Shown in pieces: positions 13,878 to 23,800 of a stretch of 39,763 nt of DNA. Each line of letters begins with the position of its first letter. The stretch's first letter is position 1. Location of the stretch: positions 1 to 39,763 of the IMG/VR virus record IMGVR_UViG_3300046703_000051; one strand, given 5' to 3'. A program made the translations under genes and the position numbers. Below the pieces are notes generated by a model. The model searched no databases, was not told the origin of the DNA, and saw only the letters and a list, made by a program, of their open reading frames with translations. Origin of the DNA: a virus.

Positions 13878-14221
13878 TTCAGCGGATTCCTCATTCGGAG
13901 ATCCTGCCGCAACCCTGGATGCTGTCCCCATGCCGCGTTGAAGACGCCACGGAGTCCCTGCCACAGCATCGGCTGATCGTCTGCGTCGAGAGCGGCGAGC
14001 ACCATCGTGGTCATCTGAAATAGATTCGTCGGACCCGCTGGTGATTGTAGGTTCGCCTTCAGCGCGTCCCACTGCTTTTTGTCGAGCGTCGGCATCGACA
14101 CCATGCCCGCGTCATTTTCCGCAACCTGCTTCTCGTCCATCACCGCGCGGAGGGCTTGCTTGATGTCTGATTCGGTGATGCCCGCATCGATCAGTGCTTT
14201 TACTTGGTCTTTGAGCGCCAT
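13874..14221 (-). CDS. Unknown helical protein (115 aa)
   Basis: The start at 14221 (MALKDQVKALIDAGITESDI) has GAGGGAT just upstream. Helical, soluble, no known motif. It sits directly after the large tail gene and before the exported cluster. Confidence 0.7.
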   Translation of the reverse strand: MALKDQVKALIDAGITESDIKQALRAVMDEKQVAENDAGMVSMPTLDKKQWDALKANLQSPAGPTNLFQMTTMVLAALDADDQPMLWQGLRGVFNAAWGQHPGLRQDLRMRNPLK

Positions 14222-14228
14222 GATCCCT

Positions 14229-17200
14229 CTATGAAGTTGCTAGCAGTCCGTGCGTCTCTAGCGCCGCAAGAATTGAGTTAATCGCCGTACGAGCTTGCGA
14301 GTCTACGGTTGCGCCGCCGCTCGGGTTGGCGATGTGTGCGCCCCTAGAATTGACAACGATGTTTCCATTGATATCCAACCGTCCACCGCTGCCGTCAGCA
14401 TACAGACCTATGTAATGCGTAGCATCAAAAAATAGGTAGAATGACGATAGCGCCAAATTGGTGACTAGTCTAGGATAGTTACTCGCGTCGTCCGAGGCGA
14501 GAAATAAATATCCCAAATCCGGGGTACTATCGGTGCCCCCCAATATCGCCACCGTCCGGCCAGAAGGACATTTCACCTCAAAGTAATCGTCCCGCTGCTC
14601 AGTTGACCATCCCGTTGACCGTTTGACTCCTACGCCAACGAACTGAGATACCGGGTTCAGGTGCTGCCCCAACGTCACCACCGTGGTCACGCCCGCTCCA
14701 TATACATCCTGCTGCACCGTGATGGGGCTCACTTGTACGCGATCAGCCCAGTAAAACTTCCCTCCGGTTTCACCCGACACGAACAGACAGGCGGCGATGT
14801 AATACGGGACATAACCGTATTCCGCCGCCGTCTTGATTTTGTACGTGTACCCTTGCGTCTCCCAGGCTGTGTCCGGTCGGAAACCGGGATAGTAACTCTC
14901 GATGAACGTGCCGTCCGCCCTGTACACGTTGATCGTCAAAAAGATGTAGCCGTTCGCGCCGCTTTCACCCTTAGTGCGAAGCGTGATGTTGTACTGCTCG
15001 CCCGGAGCGACGCGGATCTTCTCGCCGGTGATTGATCCGCCGTTGGCGAACTTGAGCATGTAATCGCCGCTCTCAGCGCTCGTCTCGCGGGTCACCGTTC
15101 CGGTCTTCGTCCACTTATCTGGCCATGATGCGGTGGTCGGGGATGCCAACTGGAAATCCGAGTTCGAGGCTAGGTTCGTCGGCACAGTGTTCGCCAGCCG
15201 AAGCAGCGAAGTCCCGCCGGCCTTCTCAAGCCCTACGGAGAAATTAGGCCCAAGCACCAGCGGGTCCGCACGCTGCACCTGGAGCGTGCCGGCCTGCTCG
15301 GTCGGAACCACGTCGATGTAGTCCGCGCCGGCGGCCGCGCCGAGAATCTGCGTTTCGACGCCCGCCCGGTTGATGCCGTAGAGTTTCAGTCGGTGATGGT
15401 GGTAAATGTCCGATGCCGCTTTGACCTGCCAACCCTTGACTCCGGTTGAGGTGAACACCGCTCCAAACGACGAAGAACCGTCAACCTCCCGGTTGGCACC
15501 ATCCCAGTAGGGTGAAGCATTGCCAGAACCATCCACTACCTGCACCCGGTACAGGATGCGGAGCAAGTTCGGATCAGCCGCCATCGTGGGCATCGTCCAA
15601 CGAACATACGTCAGCCCCCAAGTCTTATTTCCGTCTTGGTCGGGCGCGGAATATGTAAGCGTCCCCACGGCGAAGTCGGAGACCGTATTACTTGCTGGAG
15701 CAGCCACCTTGCCCACGGAAAAAGCTGCGCTGACTACGGCGGTGCTCTCAAGGTTGGACGCCTGAACCGACCCGGTCGTAACCTTAACCTTCCAGTCCGT
15801 TTGGTCCGTGGCCGGAACGCGCATCGGGAAATCAAACGTCAAGCCAGCGGCAACAGCCCAGTTGGGAGTAACCAGCGTCCAGTTCGTTCCGTTATCCTCG
15901 GAAACCCACAGCATGAGCCATTCCGCACGATGGTTCGCAGGGAGCGTGACCGTGGCGCGAATCAGGGTGTATGGCTCAGCGTTCCCGAGCAACATCCGCG
16001 ACACGGTATCTGCTCCGGCCACGGTCGCTGGAAGCAGCGGCGCGATGAGGTCCGGTACAACGCCGGCCGCGCTCACCGCGATTATATCCGTGGGCGCGGG
16101 AGCGGACAGGTTATTGCCATCTTGCGCCGCGTTGATCGTCACCACAGAAAATGTCCAATTCTCGGCTATGAACGGAATATCGCTGCTGTTGATGGTGACG
16201 ATGTGCGCCACAGCAAGACCGGCCGCAAATGCAGGATACGGAAGAATCCCCGTGACCGGCTGCCCGCCGGGAATCCCCGGCGTCGCGATGCGGATCTGGA
16301 ACCCGAAGACATTCGACATGTCCGACGGGTTCGTCCAGGCGACGCGGAAACCCTGCGTTTTCTGAACGGGATCAATGCCCCAATTGGTGACATCAAGCGA
16401 GGTCACGGGTGGAATCGTGAGCGTGGTCGCTGTCGTGTCATGCCGAACGATCAAGCCCGTTACTTCTGGTGCGGCAGCGGTGGCAACTCCATCAGCATTG
16501 AGCGACCTGAACGCCAACTTCCAGGTATCGTCAGCCCCGACAGGCAACGGCCAGAGATCGGTGAACCACGTCACATCGAGGTTGCCGCCGCCAGCGGCCG
16601 GTGGCGTGAGATACCCGAGAATGCGCTCGGCGGCATCTCCCGAGGTCAGGATAGCCGCGATCTCAACCGTCGCCAGATCGGCATAAGTTGCCGCGCTGGT
16701 GGCAAACGTCACTGCGCCCGCGAACTGCCAGACGGTCTGGACCCCGCGCGCGGAATAGGCCACGCGGCAAGCGGTCCCGCCAGCGGTGACAGGCGTCTGG
16801 TTGGGGGCTTCACCGGCGGGCACGGCGCCGCTGTAAGCGTTGCGCTTGTGCGCGGCGCTGGTGGTCCAAGCGGAGACGCGGTTGTCGGCTCCCACCCCAC
16901 GCACGCGCGCCTTGATCCAGGTATCGTACGCAACGCGGGGCCAGCGGTCGGTGTCCGACGAAACCACGCCCGCCTCATAGGGTATCTGGCCGAGCGGAAT
17001 CCAAGCGCTGTCAGGCGTCGTGCAGCCGCTATCGGTGTAGTACTGTACTTCCCGATCCCAGGCGACCGTGCCGCCTATCGGGCTGGCCGGAGTCCATCCC
17101 ACCGTCAGGGAGAAATCGACCGTTCCTTCGTCAACGTCGATTGTCACTGCCGATGGGGCGGTTGGGGCGGGGGTGTAAACGGCAAGGTGCAATTCATCGA

Positions 17201-19430
17201 AATAGGCCAACAGGGTATCATTGCGGTATGCCGGCTTCGATGAATAAATTATAACCCGTAGAGTAGTAACTCCAGACCCGACCGGGACCGTAACATCCTG
17301 CACTATCTCCTGCCATTGGTTCGCCGTCGGAGGTTTTGTGTCAACCTCGCCTAATACGAGTGGGTCTGCCGGCCCGTATCCACCTACCAGCGCGAAACAA
17401 ATAGTTCCCGCTGTCACTGACGACGCGCGGCGAGAATACGTGAACCTATACGTCTCACCTTCAGTAGCGACAATGGCATCACTGTAAGCTACCCCGTAGC
17501 CAGCGCCGGAGACATTATTTGTCAAGCAGAAACAGTAAGAACCAGAGACTCGCTGACTCGAATCTGCGGTCAACACTGCGCAGTCGCCAAGGTTTGCCCA
17601 GTGGTTTAAACCGTCCTCGGCCCCAGGATTGAGAACCAGGGACAAGCCACCCGGAATACCCTCATCCCTCGGAGCCACTGCAACCGTAGGTAACGGAGCG
17701 GCGCTATCTATCCATGCTGACTTCTCGTCCGCTGAGTTGATACCCCGCACCCGGAACTGAATATACTGGACAGTGATCGGCCGCGGCCACGGACCAGAGT
17801 CAGCAGTCACAACTAGACCAACAGCCCCCAGCGGAATCCAATCCGACACAGGAGACGCTCCGGCGTTGTCGGACGAGTAGCGGACTTCTCGGTCGTAGCC
17901 AACCGTGCTACCGATTGGGGACGGTGCGGTCCAGGCGGTTGTCAGGGAGAAATTCGAGGCCTGGTCGTTTACCGTGATTGTGGGAGATGTTGGAGCCGAG
18001 GGCGCAGCAGGGGGCACGTATCCGGTAATGTCACTGGCGGCAGCGCCGGTCACACCTGACGCGCTGATCCCGCCTCCACCGCCACCACCGAGCGCCTGGT
18101 TCCACACCGCCACCCAGTCATCGTAGGCCGTTGTGCTCGCGTGGAACGTGTACCGCAGCGCGCCGCCCAGCGGCGTAGCATCCACGGTGTCGATCAGCAC
18201 CGCCGCCGCCGCATTCGGGACGCCGAGGGCCACCGTCATGACCTGGCCGGGCCGCAATCCGGGCTCATCGGTCACGCCGGAGATCTCGACCGGGATGATG
18301 CTTTTCGCATCAAGGATCGCCTGGGCCTTAGCTAGCTCGCTGGTCGCGTCCGCTGCCCCGCTGTCGTCGATCAGGTGGTCATAGATGCCCGTTCCGCCGT
18401 TCTCCGCGATAACCCGGTACGCTTGCGCCGTGCTGTCGTACACGTCCATCACGTCAGCACCAAGCGCGCGCCAGGTGACCCGGAGGGTTTGGCTGGCGTC
18501 GAGCGGCGCGCCGGCTGCGTCCTGCCAGATTGTGGATTCGCCGGGGGAGTAGTAGAAATCCCGGTCGGTGTCGATGCCATGCACACCGAAGGTTTTAGCG
18601 GTTTCCGCGCCGGCCGGAGAACCCTCCAGGACCGTGACCGACTCCAGGTAATTCACCAGCGAGTCGGATAGCGGTGAACCGGCCTGTAGCGTCCACTGCT
18701 GCGTCACCCCGTCGCCCGGGATGTCCTGCGTGGGCGCGGTGAACGCGGCGTAACTGATGCGGATGTACTGCCAGTTCCGGTACCCGTCGAGCATCCGTTC
18801 CACCGAGACCTCGCGGCAGTTCGGATCTGCGTCCGAGATAGAGAACGGCGCCGGGATCAGAACCGGCGAGGAAGTGCGCGGGATGAAATACAGATCCTGG
18901 GTCACCGGCTCGACAAACCAGCAGTACCCGGAACGGGCCGCCAGGTCGTCGAGCACGTCGCTGAACCGCGCGTGGTCGATCACGTACCGGTCGATGGTCG
19001 CGCCGTCGAGCACCTGGTCGAGATCGCCGACTAGTTCGGTCACCGCAGGCGAGCCGGAAGCCAGTTTCACCCAGAGACAGTCGGTTATGATTTCCTTGCA
19101 GGTTTTGTTGACGTATACCGCGAGCGGCACAATACGTTTGTCGAGCCGCGACTCAAGGGTGATCGCTTCGCACGCGCTCATCGACGGCGTGCCGGGCTCG
19201 GTCGAGCCGTACATCGCGGTCGTCTTGACGCGCGCCAGGTTGCCCGACCAAATCACCGCGCCATCCATGCGGAGATCGACCCCGGCGCCAAGCGCGGGCT
19301 CATAGCTGCCGTCGAGCGAGAACGTCGAGAATGAGAGCGTGCCACGGCCGCCAAGCCGCCAGGAGAGACGGAAGCTGGTCTCCCTGTGGATCGGCTTCAC
19401 TTCGTTGTTGATGCGGAGTTCAAAGCTCAT
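14229..19430 (-). CDS. Tail hub / fibre protein with FN3 and jelly-roll domains (1733 aa)
   Basis: The N-terminal 250 residues (MSFELRINNEVKPIHRETSF; FSDVLDDLAARSGYCWFVEP) look like a phage tail hub domain. A Gly-rich linker (GGGGGG, about residue 448) follows. Two FN3-like domains (about 475-590 and 752-873) share SPIGxTVxxDREVxY and WIPLG. Jelly-roll, carbohydrate-binding-like domains lie at about 595-750 (LVLNPGAEDGLNHW) and 1420-1570 (NLASNSDFQLASP). The last 30 residues (GGATVDSQARTAINSILAAL) form a motif common at the C-terminus of tail fibres. It begins with an ATGA overlap after the tape measure gene, as expected for the tail tip. Confidence 0.88.
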   Translation of the reverse strand: MSFELRINNEVKPIHRETSFRLSWRLGGRGTLSFSTFSLDGSYEPALGAGVDLRMDGAVIWSGNLARVKTTAMYGSTEPGTPSMSACEAITLESRLDKRIVPLAVYVNKTCKEIITDCLWVKLASGSPAVTELVGDLDQVLDGATIDRYVIDHARFSDVLDDLAARSGYCWFVEPVTQDLYFIPRTSSPVLIPAPFSISDADPNCREVSVERMLDGYRNWQYIRISYAAFTAPTQDIPGDGVTQQWTLQAGSPLSDSLVNYLESVTVLEGSPAGAETAKTFGVHGIDTDRDFYYSPGESTIWQDAAGAPLDASQTLRVTWRALGADVMDVYDSTAQAYRVIAENGGTGIYDHLIDDSGAADATSELAKAQAILDAKSIIPVEISGVTDEPGLRPGQVMTVALGVPNAAAAVLIDTVDATPLGGALRYTFHASTTAYDDWVAVWNQALGGGGGGGISASGVTGAAASDITGYVPPAAPSAPTSPTITVNDQASNFSLTTAWTAPSPIGSTVGYDREVRYSSDNAGASPVSDWIPLGAVGLVVTADSGPWPRPITVQYIQFRVRGINSADEKSAWIDSAAPLPTVAVAPRDEGIPGGLSLVLNPGAEDGLNHWANLGDCAVLTADSSQRVSGSYCFCLTNNVSGAGYGVAYSDAIVATEGETYRFTYSRRASSVTAGTICFALVGGYGPADPLVLGEVDTKPPTANQWQEIVQDVTVPVGSGVTTLRVIIYSSKPAYRNDTLLAYFDELHLAVYTPAPTAPSAVTIDVDEGTVDFSLTVGWTPASPIGGTVAWDREVQYYTDSGCTTPDSAWIPLGQIPYEAGVVSSDTDRWPRVAYDTWIKARVRGVGADNRVSAWTTSAAHKRNAYSGAVPAGEAPNQTPVTAGGTACRVAYSARGVQTVWQFAGAVTFATSAATYADLATVEIAAILTSGDAAERILGYLTPPAAGGGNLDVTWFTDLWPLPVGADDTWKLAFRSLNADGVATAAAPEVTGLIVRHDTTATTLTIPPVTSLDVTNWGIDPVQKTQGFRVAWTNPSDMSNVFGFQIRIATPGIPGGQPVTGILPYPAFAAGLAVAHIVTINSSDIPFIAENWTFSVVTINAAQDGNNLSAPAPTDIIAVSAAGVVPDLIAPLLPATVAGADTVSRMLLGNAEPYTLIRATVTLPANHRAEWLMLWVSEDNGTNWTLVTPNWAVAAGLTFDFPMRVPATDQTDWKVKVTTGSVQASNLESTAVVSAAFSVGKVAAPASNTVSDFAVGTLTYSAPDQDGNKTWGLTYVRWTMPTMAADPNLLRILYRVQVVDGSGNASPYWDGANREVDGSSSFGAVFTSTGVKGWQVKAASDIYHHHRLKLYGINRAGVETQILGAAAGADYIDVVPTEQAGTLQVQRADPLVLGPNFSVGLEKAGGTSLLRLANTVPTNLASNSDFQLASPTTASWPDKWTKTGTVTRETSAESGDYMLKFANGGSITGEKIRVAPGEQYNITLRTKGESGANGYIFLTINVYRADGTFIESYYPGFRPDTAWETQGYTYKIKTAAEYGYVPYYIAACLFVSGETGGKFYWADRVQVSPITVQQDVYGAGVTTVVTLGQHLNPVSQFVGVGVKRSTGWSTEQRDDYFEVKCPSGRTVAILGGTDSTPDLGYLFLASDDASNYPRLVTNLALSSFYLFFDATHYIGLYADGSGGRLDINGNIVVNSRGAHIANPSGGATVDSQARTAINSILAALETHGLLATS

Positions 19431-22099
19431 GCGAATGCCGCCGCCGGAACTTGCAGCCGAAGCGCCCGGGCCACCTCTTGCGCGACCGCTCGCGGGTCGC
19501 CGGCTCCGTTGATGTTGATTGTCGTGCCTCCGCTTTGACCCGCCTCTAGGGCTGAGGTCATCTTCAGCAGCAGCGGATATTGCGCATCCCAGCCGTAGGA
19601 CCAGATATCGGCCAACTTCGGTAGGAAGGCGTTCATCTTTTCGAGGATGTTGAGCAGGTGGATCTGGGCATAGCGGGTTTCGTGCTCGATCAGGTCGAGG
19701 GATTTATTCATCCCATACATCTGGAAATTGCCAATGACGCCGGAGACGGCGGAGACCACAGACCCGACCGCGCCAACAATCCCGGTGATTCCACCGCCGA
19801 CCGCGCCTCCGATTCCTCCAGCCGCACTACCGGCGCTTCCCGCTCCAGATGCCGCTCCGCCGGTTGCCTTCCCGCCAATGCCGAGAGCGTCCATCAGTTT
19901 TCCGGTGATACTCTTGACGACGCGCGCCACCGCATCTTCCAGCGGAGTCAGGAATCCCTTGATGACCGCAGTAAGCATCCCCTCCGCGAAGTCCTTAGCG
20001 ACATTCTTGAGTGCTGCGCCCCAACCCTTCCACTCAATCAGGCTCTTTGCCATACCCTGCGCCATGCTGTCAAAGGTCCGGCGAGTGGCCTGTTCTACGT
20101 CTTTCTCGGCTTGCTGGCGAATGGTCAAAACCTTGTGCGTCCCGGCGCTTATTCCCTCAAGGCCCTGCTTCACTGCCTCGGCTTCCTTGAGGATCGCGGG
20201 GGATATATCGACGCCCGCGGAACGCATTGTCTCGACCAACTTCAGCCAGGTTTTCAGGTAAGCCATCACCTCGGCTTCCCCCGCCTCTAAAGCATCTCCG
20301 ACAATCCGTAAATCCTCTTCCGCCTGCTTGATTGATTCGTTGAATTTACTGGCGCCGGCCCGCTGAAGTGCGGCATCAAGTTCCCGCACATGATCAGCCG
20401 CCTCGATAAGCCCATAATTTACCGGAGCTTGGAGTTCCTTCAACTTCCGGTGCTCATTGGCGAGCCGCATCATGTTTTCGGACGTCGGATCTATCGCGGC
20501 GGTCATCGCCACCAGGAGTCGCTGTGTATCGTTCAGCGGGGCCTTGCCCTCAATCATCACGGCGGACCAGTCGGCCCACGCCTGTCGCGTGATCGGGATT
20601 TCCTTCTTCAGGTCCTTGTGCCGCTGAATGATAGCGTCGATCTCAAACTTGATCTCGGGGTCGAAGAAATCCTTTGCCGTTGCCGTGCGGTCGCTTTTCT
20701 CATACTCAATCGCCAGAGCCTTCACGGCGGCCTGAAGCAGGGTTTGCGCCCTGATTACATCCTCGGTAGCAGCCTGCCCGCGCTTCGATGCCGCAACTAC
20801 GATGTCATAATTCGTTTGCGCTGCCGCGGCCATTTCCTTCAGCTCGGATTGAGAGCGGAGACCGAGGCCGGCGAAGGCTGCGGAGAGTTCGGCGGCGGCG
20901 GATGATGCGCCAGTCGGGCGCCACTTTGCCGGCACTCCGGGAGGCGTCGCCTTCGGGACCGTCAGTGGTCCCTCAATCTCCAGGTTAAGCGCCATTCGCT
21001 TATAGCTGTCCGATTCCTTGCCCGAAAAGAAGTCCCGCCTCTCTTTCGATGCATCGTTGAACGCTTTCGCTAATTGGGTTAGCGGCCCCAGCGCAATAGC
21101 TCCCAGCGGCGCAGAAGCGAGTTCCACCTCGTGCATCATCGCTTTCCAGCGAGAACCGAAAGTTTTCGTCTCGTTAGCTGTCTCGTCTAGGGATTGCCTG
21201 ACCTTAAACGCCTGGCCGGAAATAAATTCGTCCCAGCGGTTCTCGATGATGGATCGGTAGAGATCCACAGCGGCCCGCCGGCCGAATGCCTTAAAGGATA
21301 ACTCCAGTCCCTCGGCTTCGGTCTTTGCATCCTTCATCTGCCGGATGAGTTCCCCAAACGCGCTCGCCGTGTCATACTTTCCGGATTGCAACAACTTACC
21401 GAGGGCGAGTCGGAGTGACGTAAGGACCGTTTCGGAGTTGACGCCTTCCGCCTCGAATCGGCCAATCAGAACCGCCGCCTGCTCGAACTGGAAGCCGACT
21501 TGACGGAGCGGGGCGCCGAAGAACGTCATCCGCTCGGCCAGGTTGCTGAGGGTGACGCCGGTCTTTTGGGTGACCTGCGCGAGCACGTCCATCGCGTAGC
21601 CCTGCCGCTCGGCCGCGACTCCCCAATCCGCAAACACGCGCGTGACCGTGGGCGCGATGGCGACGATGTCGCTATTGGTCACCTTCGCCAGCTTCAGCAT
21701 CTTCGAGGTGGTAGCTTCGAGCGCGGTCCCCGCCAATCCGGAGCGAATCGAGATCATGCTGAGGGCTTTCGCTACTTCCTCGGAACTAGCCGAAGTCCCT
21801 GCGTACACCGCCTTGAACGATTTCTCCAGTCCCTCCAGTTTCTCGCCGGTCGCGCCGGTCGAGCGCTGGATGATGAAGTTTGCCTCTTCGATCTTCTGGG
21901 CCGCATGGAAGGCAAACGCGCCGAGCGCGGCAAGGCCCATTCCGGATGCCCACTTAGTAGCCAACGCTCCCAGCTTCTCTCCGAGCGCTTCACCGGCCGC
22001 CCCGAAGTCGCCCATATCCTTCTTGGCGTCCTTCAGCGGACCCTTGAAGCCAGAAACGTCAGCAGAGAGCTTGACGAATAACTCGTAAAGTGAGGCCAT
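19427..22099 (-). CDS. Tape measure protein (890 aa)
   Basis: The start at 22099 (MASLYELFVKLSADVSGFKG) fits the family better than the upstream in-frame ATG. The order is an N-terminal helical segment, a TMP-type core (residues about 60-330), long coiled coils (400-700), a Gly/Ala-rich hydrophobic stretch (about 755-815), and a typical end (TTININGAGDPRAVAQEVAR). It sets tail length and lies between the tail chaperone and hub genes, as in other siphoviruses. About 890 aa would suggest a tail of roughly 130 nm by the usual scaling. Confidence 0.93.
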   Translation of the reverse strand: MASLYELFVKLSADVSGFKGPLKDAKKDMGDFGAAGEALGEKLGALATKWASGMGLAALGAFAFHAAQKIEEANFIIQRSTGATGEKLEGLEKSFKAVYAGTSASSEEVAKALSMISIRSGLAGTALEATTSKMLKLAKVTNSDIVAIAPTVTRVFADWGVAAERQGYAMDVLAQVTQKTGVTLSNLAERMTFFGAPLRQVGFQFEQAAVLIGRFEAEGVNSETVLTSLRLALGKLLQSGKYDTASAFGELIRQMKDAKTEAEGLELSFKAFGRRAAVDLYRSIIENRWDEFISGQAFKVRQSLDETANETKTFGSRWKAMMHEVELASAPLGAIALGPLTQLAKAFNDASKERRDFFSGKESDSYKRMALNLEIEGPLTVPKATPPGVPAKWRPTGASSAAAELSAAFAGLGLRSQSELKEMAAAAQTNYDIVVAASKRGQAATEDVIRAQTLLQAAVKALAIEYEKSDRTATAKDFFDPEIKFEIDAIIQRHKDLKKEIPITRQAWADWSAVMIEGKAPLNDTQRLLVAMTAAIDPTSENMMRLANEHRKLKELQAPVNYGLIEAADHVRELDAALQRAGASKFNESIKQAEEDLRIVGDALEAGEAEVMAYLKTWLKLVETMRSAGVDISPAILKEAEAVKQGLEGISAGTHKVLTIRQQAEKDVEQATRRTFDSMAQGMAKSLIEWKGWGAALKNVAKDFAEGMLTAVIKGFLTPLEDAVARVVKSITGKLMDALGIGGKATGGAASGAGSAGSAAGGIGGAVGGGITGIVGAVGSVVSAVSGVIGNFQMYGMNKSLDLIEHETRYAQIHLLNILEKMNAFLPKLADIWSYGWDAQYPLLLKMTSALEAGQSGGTTININGAGDPRAVAQEVARALRLQVPAAAFA

Positions 22100-22100
22100 G

Positions 22101-22637
22101 TTATCCGATCCACCCCGTATCTGTCGGAGTCGCGCCCTTGTCACTCGCCATCAGGAAACGCTTGATGCCGTCTTTTATCATGACGCGCACCGCTGAGCGG
22201 GTTTTCTCGACGGCATCCGCAAAAATTGGAAATGCCGCAGTGCGCCTTCCGGTGTCGCGGGGGCCGCCAAATAAGCCCTTCAGGAAACTCTTTCGCTTGC
22301 GGCCTACGATTCGATGGCCCCGCTCAAGCCAGAGACCCTGCGGAGCCAACTTGTGCATTACTTTCGCCCAGGCTTTCGCGTAAGTTAGGCTTTTCCCCGA
22401 CTGTGCCACGATGGCGGCGTCCAGATGTTCCCATTTTCCGCCGCCCTTCAATGTCCTGGTTCTAGTTGTAACATGACCGCCGCCCCGGACGTTATCGAGA
22501 TATTTCTGCTTTATCATCTCAGCGCCAGCGAGCATCAAACCCCGCATGTTCGCCGCCGAGACGGAATCCTCCATCTCACGCAGTTTCGCGTTGACCTCCG
22601 CGAGGCCCTTAACCGTGATTTTGAGTGGTCGCGCCAT
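22101..22637 (-). CDS. HK97 gp10-like tail protein (178 aa)
   Basis: MARPLKITVKGLAEVNAKLR followed by an Ala-rich helical region resembles HK97 gp10-type minor tail or tail-completion proteins (a lambda gpZ-like role). It overlaps the end of the frameshifted chaperone by 29 bp and has GGAG 5 nt upstream of its ATG. In most phages this gene lies before the tail tube gene, so its place between chaperone and tape measure is a little unusual. Confidence 0.6.
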   Translation of the reverse strand: MARPLKITVKGLAEVNAKLREMEDSVSAANMRGLMLAGAEMIKQKYLDNVRGGGHVTTRTRTLKGGGKWEHLDAAIVAQSGKSLTYAKAWAKVMHKLAPQGLWLERGHRIVGRKRKSFLKGLFGGPRDTGRRTAAFPIFADAVEKTRSAVRVMIKDGIKRFLMASDKGATPTDTGWIG

Positions 22638-23291
22638 GTTGCTCCGCGAATCGCTTCCAATTCAATTCCTCAATCTCCGGCGGTACGCCACCCGGCCCCT
22701 GCTCGCCCGGCACGAAGTCAGCGGGCGTCACCTTCTGCCCCGCCGGCAAATGCGCATTGCAGTACAGCGCCGCGAGTGTGGCTGTGGTTCGGAATTGCAT
22801 CTTAACCGCCTCCGCGTGCCGATCCAGGAGCGCAGAGAACGAACGCGGGTCCGTATCCCAGAAGTCCCGCTCCGACAGCCGGAGGTCGTAGCGCCCGATA
22901 GCCCAGACCTCAATCCAGTCCGGGCCGTCAGGCGCTACACGTTTCCCGGTTCGGCTTCAGCCTTGGCGCCAGAGGCCGCTCCGATGGCCGCGACGATGGC
23001 GCCGAAAGCGTCGCCATCCAGGAGATCGAGCACGCGGTCCAAGTCCCACGCTTCAGCGGCTGCCGCGTCTCCGGGCTCACCCAGGCGCCGGACAAGCGCT
23101 TGGTAGCCCGTCAGGCCCGCTAAGACCCAGCGCGCCGCCCATTCCGGATCGAGCGCGTTCAGGAACTCCTGGACGTCGGCCGGCTTAAGTGGGTTCACCT
23201 GGAGGGAATGCCAGGCCCGAAAAGAGAAGTACATCTTCTCGGGCCGGCCTCCGAGCGTGATGTCAACGATTGTCGCTGTAGTGGGGAGCAT
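22609..23291 (-). CDS. Tail assembly chaperone, -1 frameshift product (G-T type, about 227 aa)
   Basis: A -1 slip at GGGAAAC (22947-22941) joins the short chaperone to a second frame (RVAPDGPDWIEVWAIGRYDL) with a phage tail chaperone domain (DFWDTDPRSFSALLDRHAEA). That frame has no good start before an internal ATG at 22800, so a fusion is the best explanation. This is the arrangement of lambda gpG/gpGT, where both forms guide tail tube assembly around the tape measure. Confidence 0.82.
22935..23291 (-). CDS. Tail assembly chaperone, short form (G type, 118 aa)
   Basis: MLPTTATIVDITLGGRPEKM starts 1 nt after the stop of the tail tube gene. It is a helical acidic protein ending EAEPGNV at a TAG just past the slippery site. 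It lies between the tail tube and tape measure genes, the usual position. It should be made in excess over the frameshift product. Confidence 0.82.
   Translation of the reverse strand: MLPTTATIVDITLGGRPEKMYFSFRAWHSLQVNPLKPADVQEFLNALDPEWAARWVLAGLTGYQALVRRLGEPGDAAAAEAWDLDRVLDLLDGDAFGAIVAAIGAASGAKAEAEPGNV
22941..22947 (-). promoter_or_regulatory. Programmed -1 frameshift site GGGAAAC
   Basis: In the zero frame it reads G GGA AAC, a canonical X XXY YYZ heptamer, and lies two codons before the TAG of the short chaperone. After slippage the -1 frame stays open for 110 codons. Lambda uses GGGAAAG at the same place in its G-T gene. Confidence 0.85.
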
Positions 23292-23292
23292 A

Positions 23293-23694
23293 TTAGCTGG
23301 TGACCAGAGCACCTGTGGGGCGGAAGCTGATGCGCCGCTGGCTGGACTGGCCCTTCCCGCCCGCCATCGACCAGGACAGCGGCAGGAACGATCCGGTCAG
23401 GATCTCCCCGTCTCCCATGGTCAACTGACCAGCCACCGCGGTTTTACCCGTGAACGCGCTGGCTAGCGCCATGTGCTGCGTGTTGTCCTTGTCGTAGGCG
23501 ACCAAAAGATCAAACGCGCCGAACTCCGTCAGCGGATCGGCGATGAACTGACTGGTGATGTCGTCAATCGCGGTCACGTCGATTTCTTTGTGGGTTTGAG
23601 GAATTGCGGGCAGCTCCAAAACGCCGGGCACCGCCACCAGCGGCGACCCGACCTTAAAGCTAGTTCCCTGAAATGCACTGGCAGCGTAGGCCAT
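23293..23694 (-). CDS. Major tail tube protein (133 aa)
   Basis: MAYAASAFQGTSFKVGSPLV begins a beta-rich protein with the length and pattern of siphovirus tail tube proteins (PQTHKEIDVTAIDD; GEILTGSFLPLSW). AAGGAG precedes the ATG with ideal spacing, indicating high expression. It follows the tail completion gene and precedes the chaperone pair. Confidence 0.83.
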   Translation of the reverse strand: MAYAASAFQGTSFKVGSPLVAVPGVLELPAIPQTHKEIDVTAIDDITSQFIADPLTEFGAFDLLVAYDKDNTQHMALASAFTGKTAVAGQLTMGDGEILTGSFLPLSWSMAGGKGQSSQRRISFRPTGALVTS

Positions 23695-23705
23695 GTGGTT
23701 CTCCT

Positions 23706-23771
23706 TCCGTCGTCACGACGGTAGTTATCACCAAAAGTGCGGGGCTGCCTATCTCTCGACCGTCAGCCCCG
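23706..23771 (-). promoter_or_regulatory. Two stem-loops ahead of the tail tube gene
   Basis: CGGGGCTG/CAGCCCCG (23740-23747 and 23764-23771) forms an 8-bp stem followed on the minus strand by CACTTTTGG, a weak terminator-like pattern. CCGTCGT/ACGACGG (about 23707-23721) lies just before the ribosome site. Together they could act as a processing or stability element for tail tube mRNA. Confidence 0.45.
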
Positions 23772-23800
23772 ATCCGCACGCCGAAGCGCGCGGAATGTCG

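Noticed and set aside
15636-17243. 535-codon plus-strand open frame
   Set aside because: Antisense to the FN3-containing tail protein; Arg/Gly-rich shadow composition typical of high-GC antisense frames.
23740-23771. Full intrinsic terminator before the tail tube gene
   Set aside because: Only four T residues follow the stem and no strong promoter restarts transcription before the essential tail genes; kept as a weak regulatory stem-loop.
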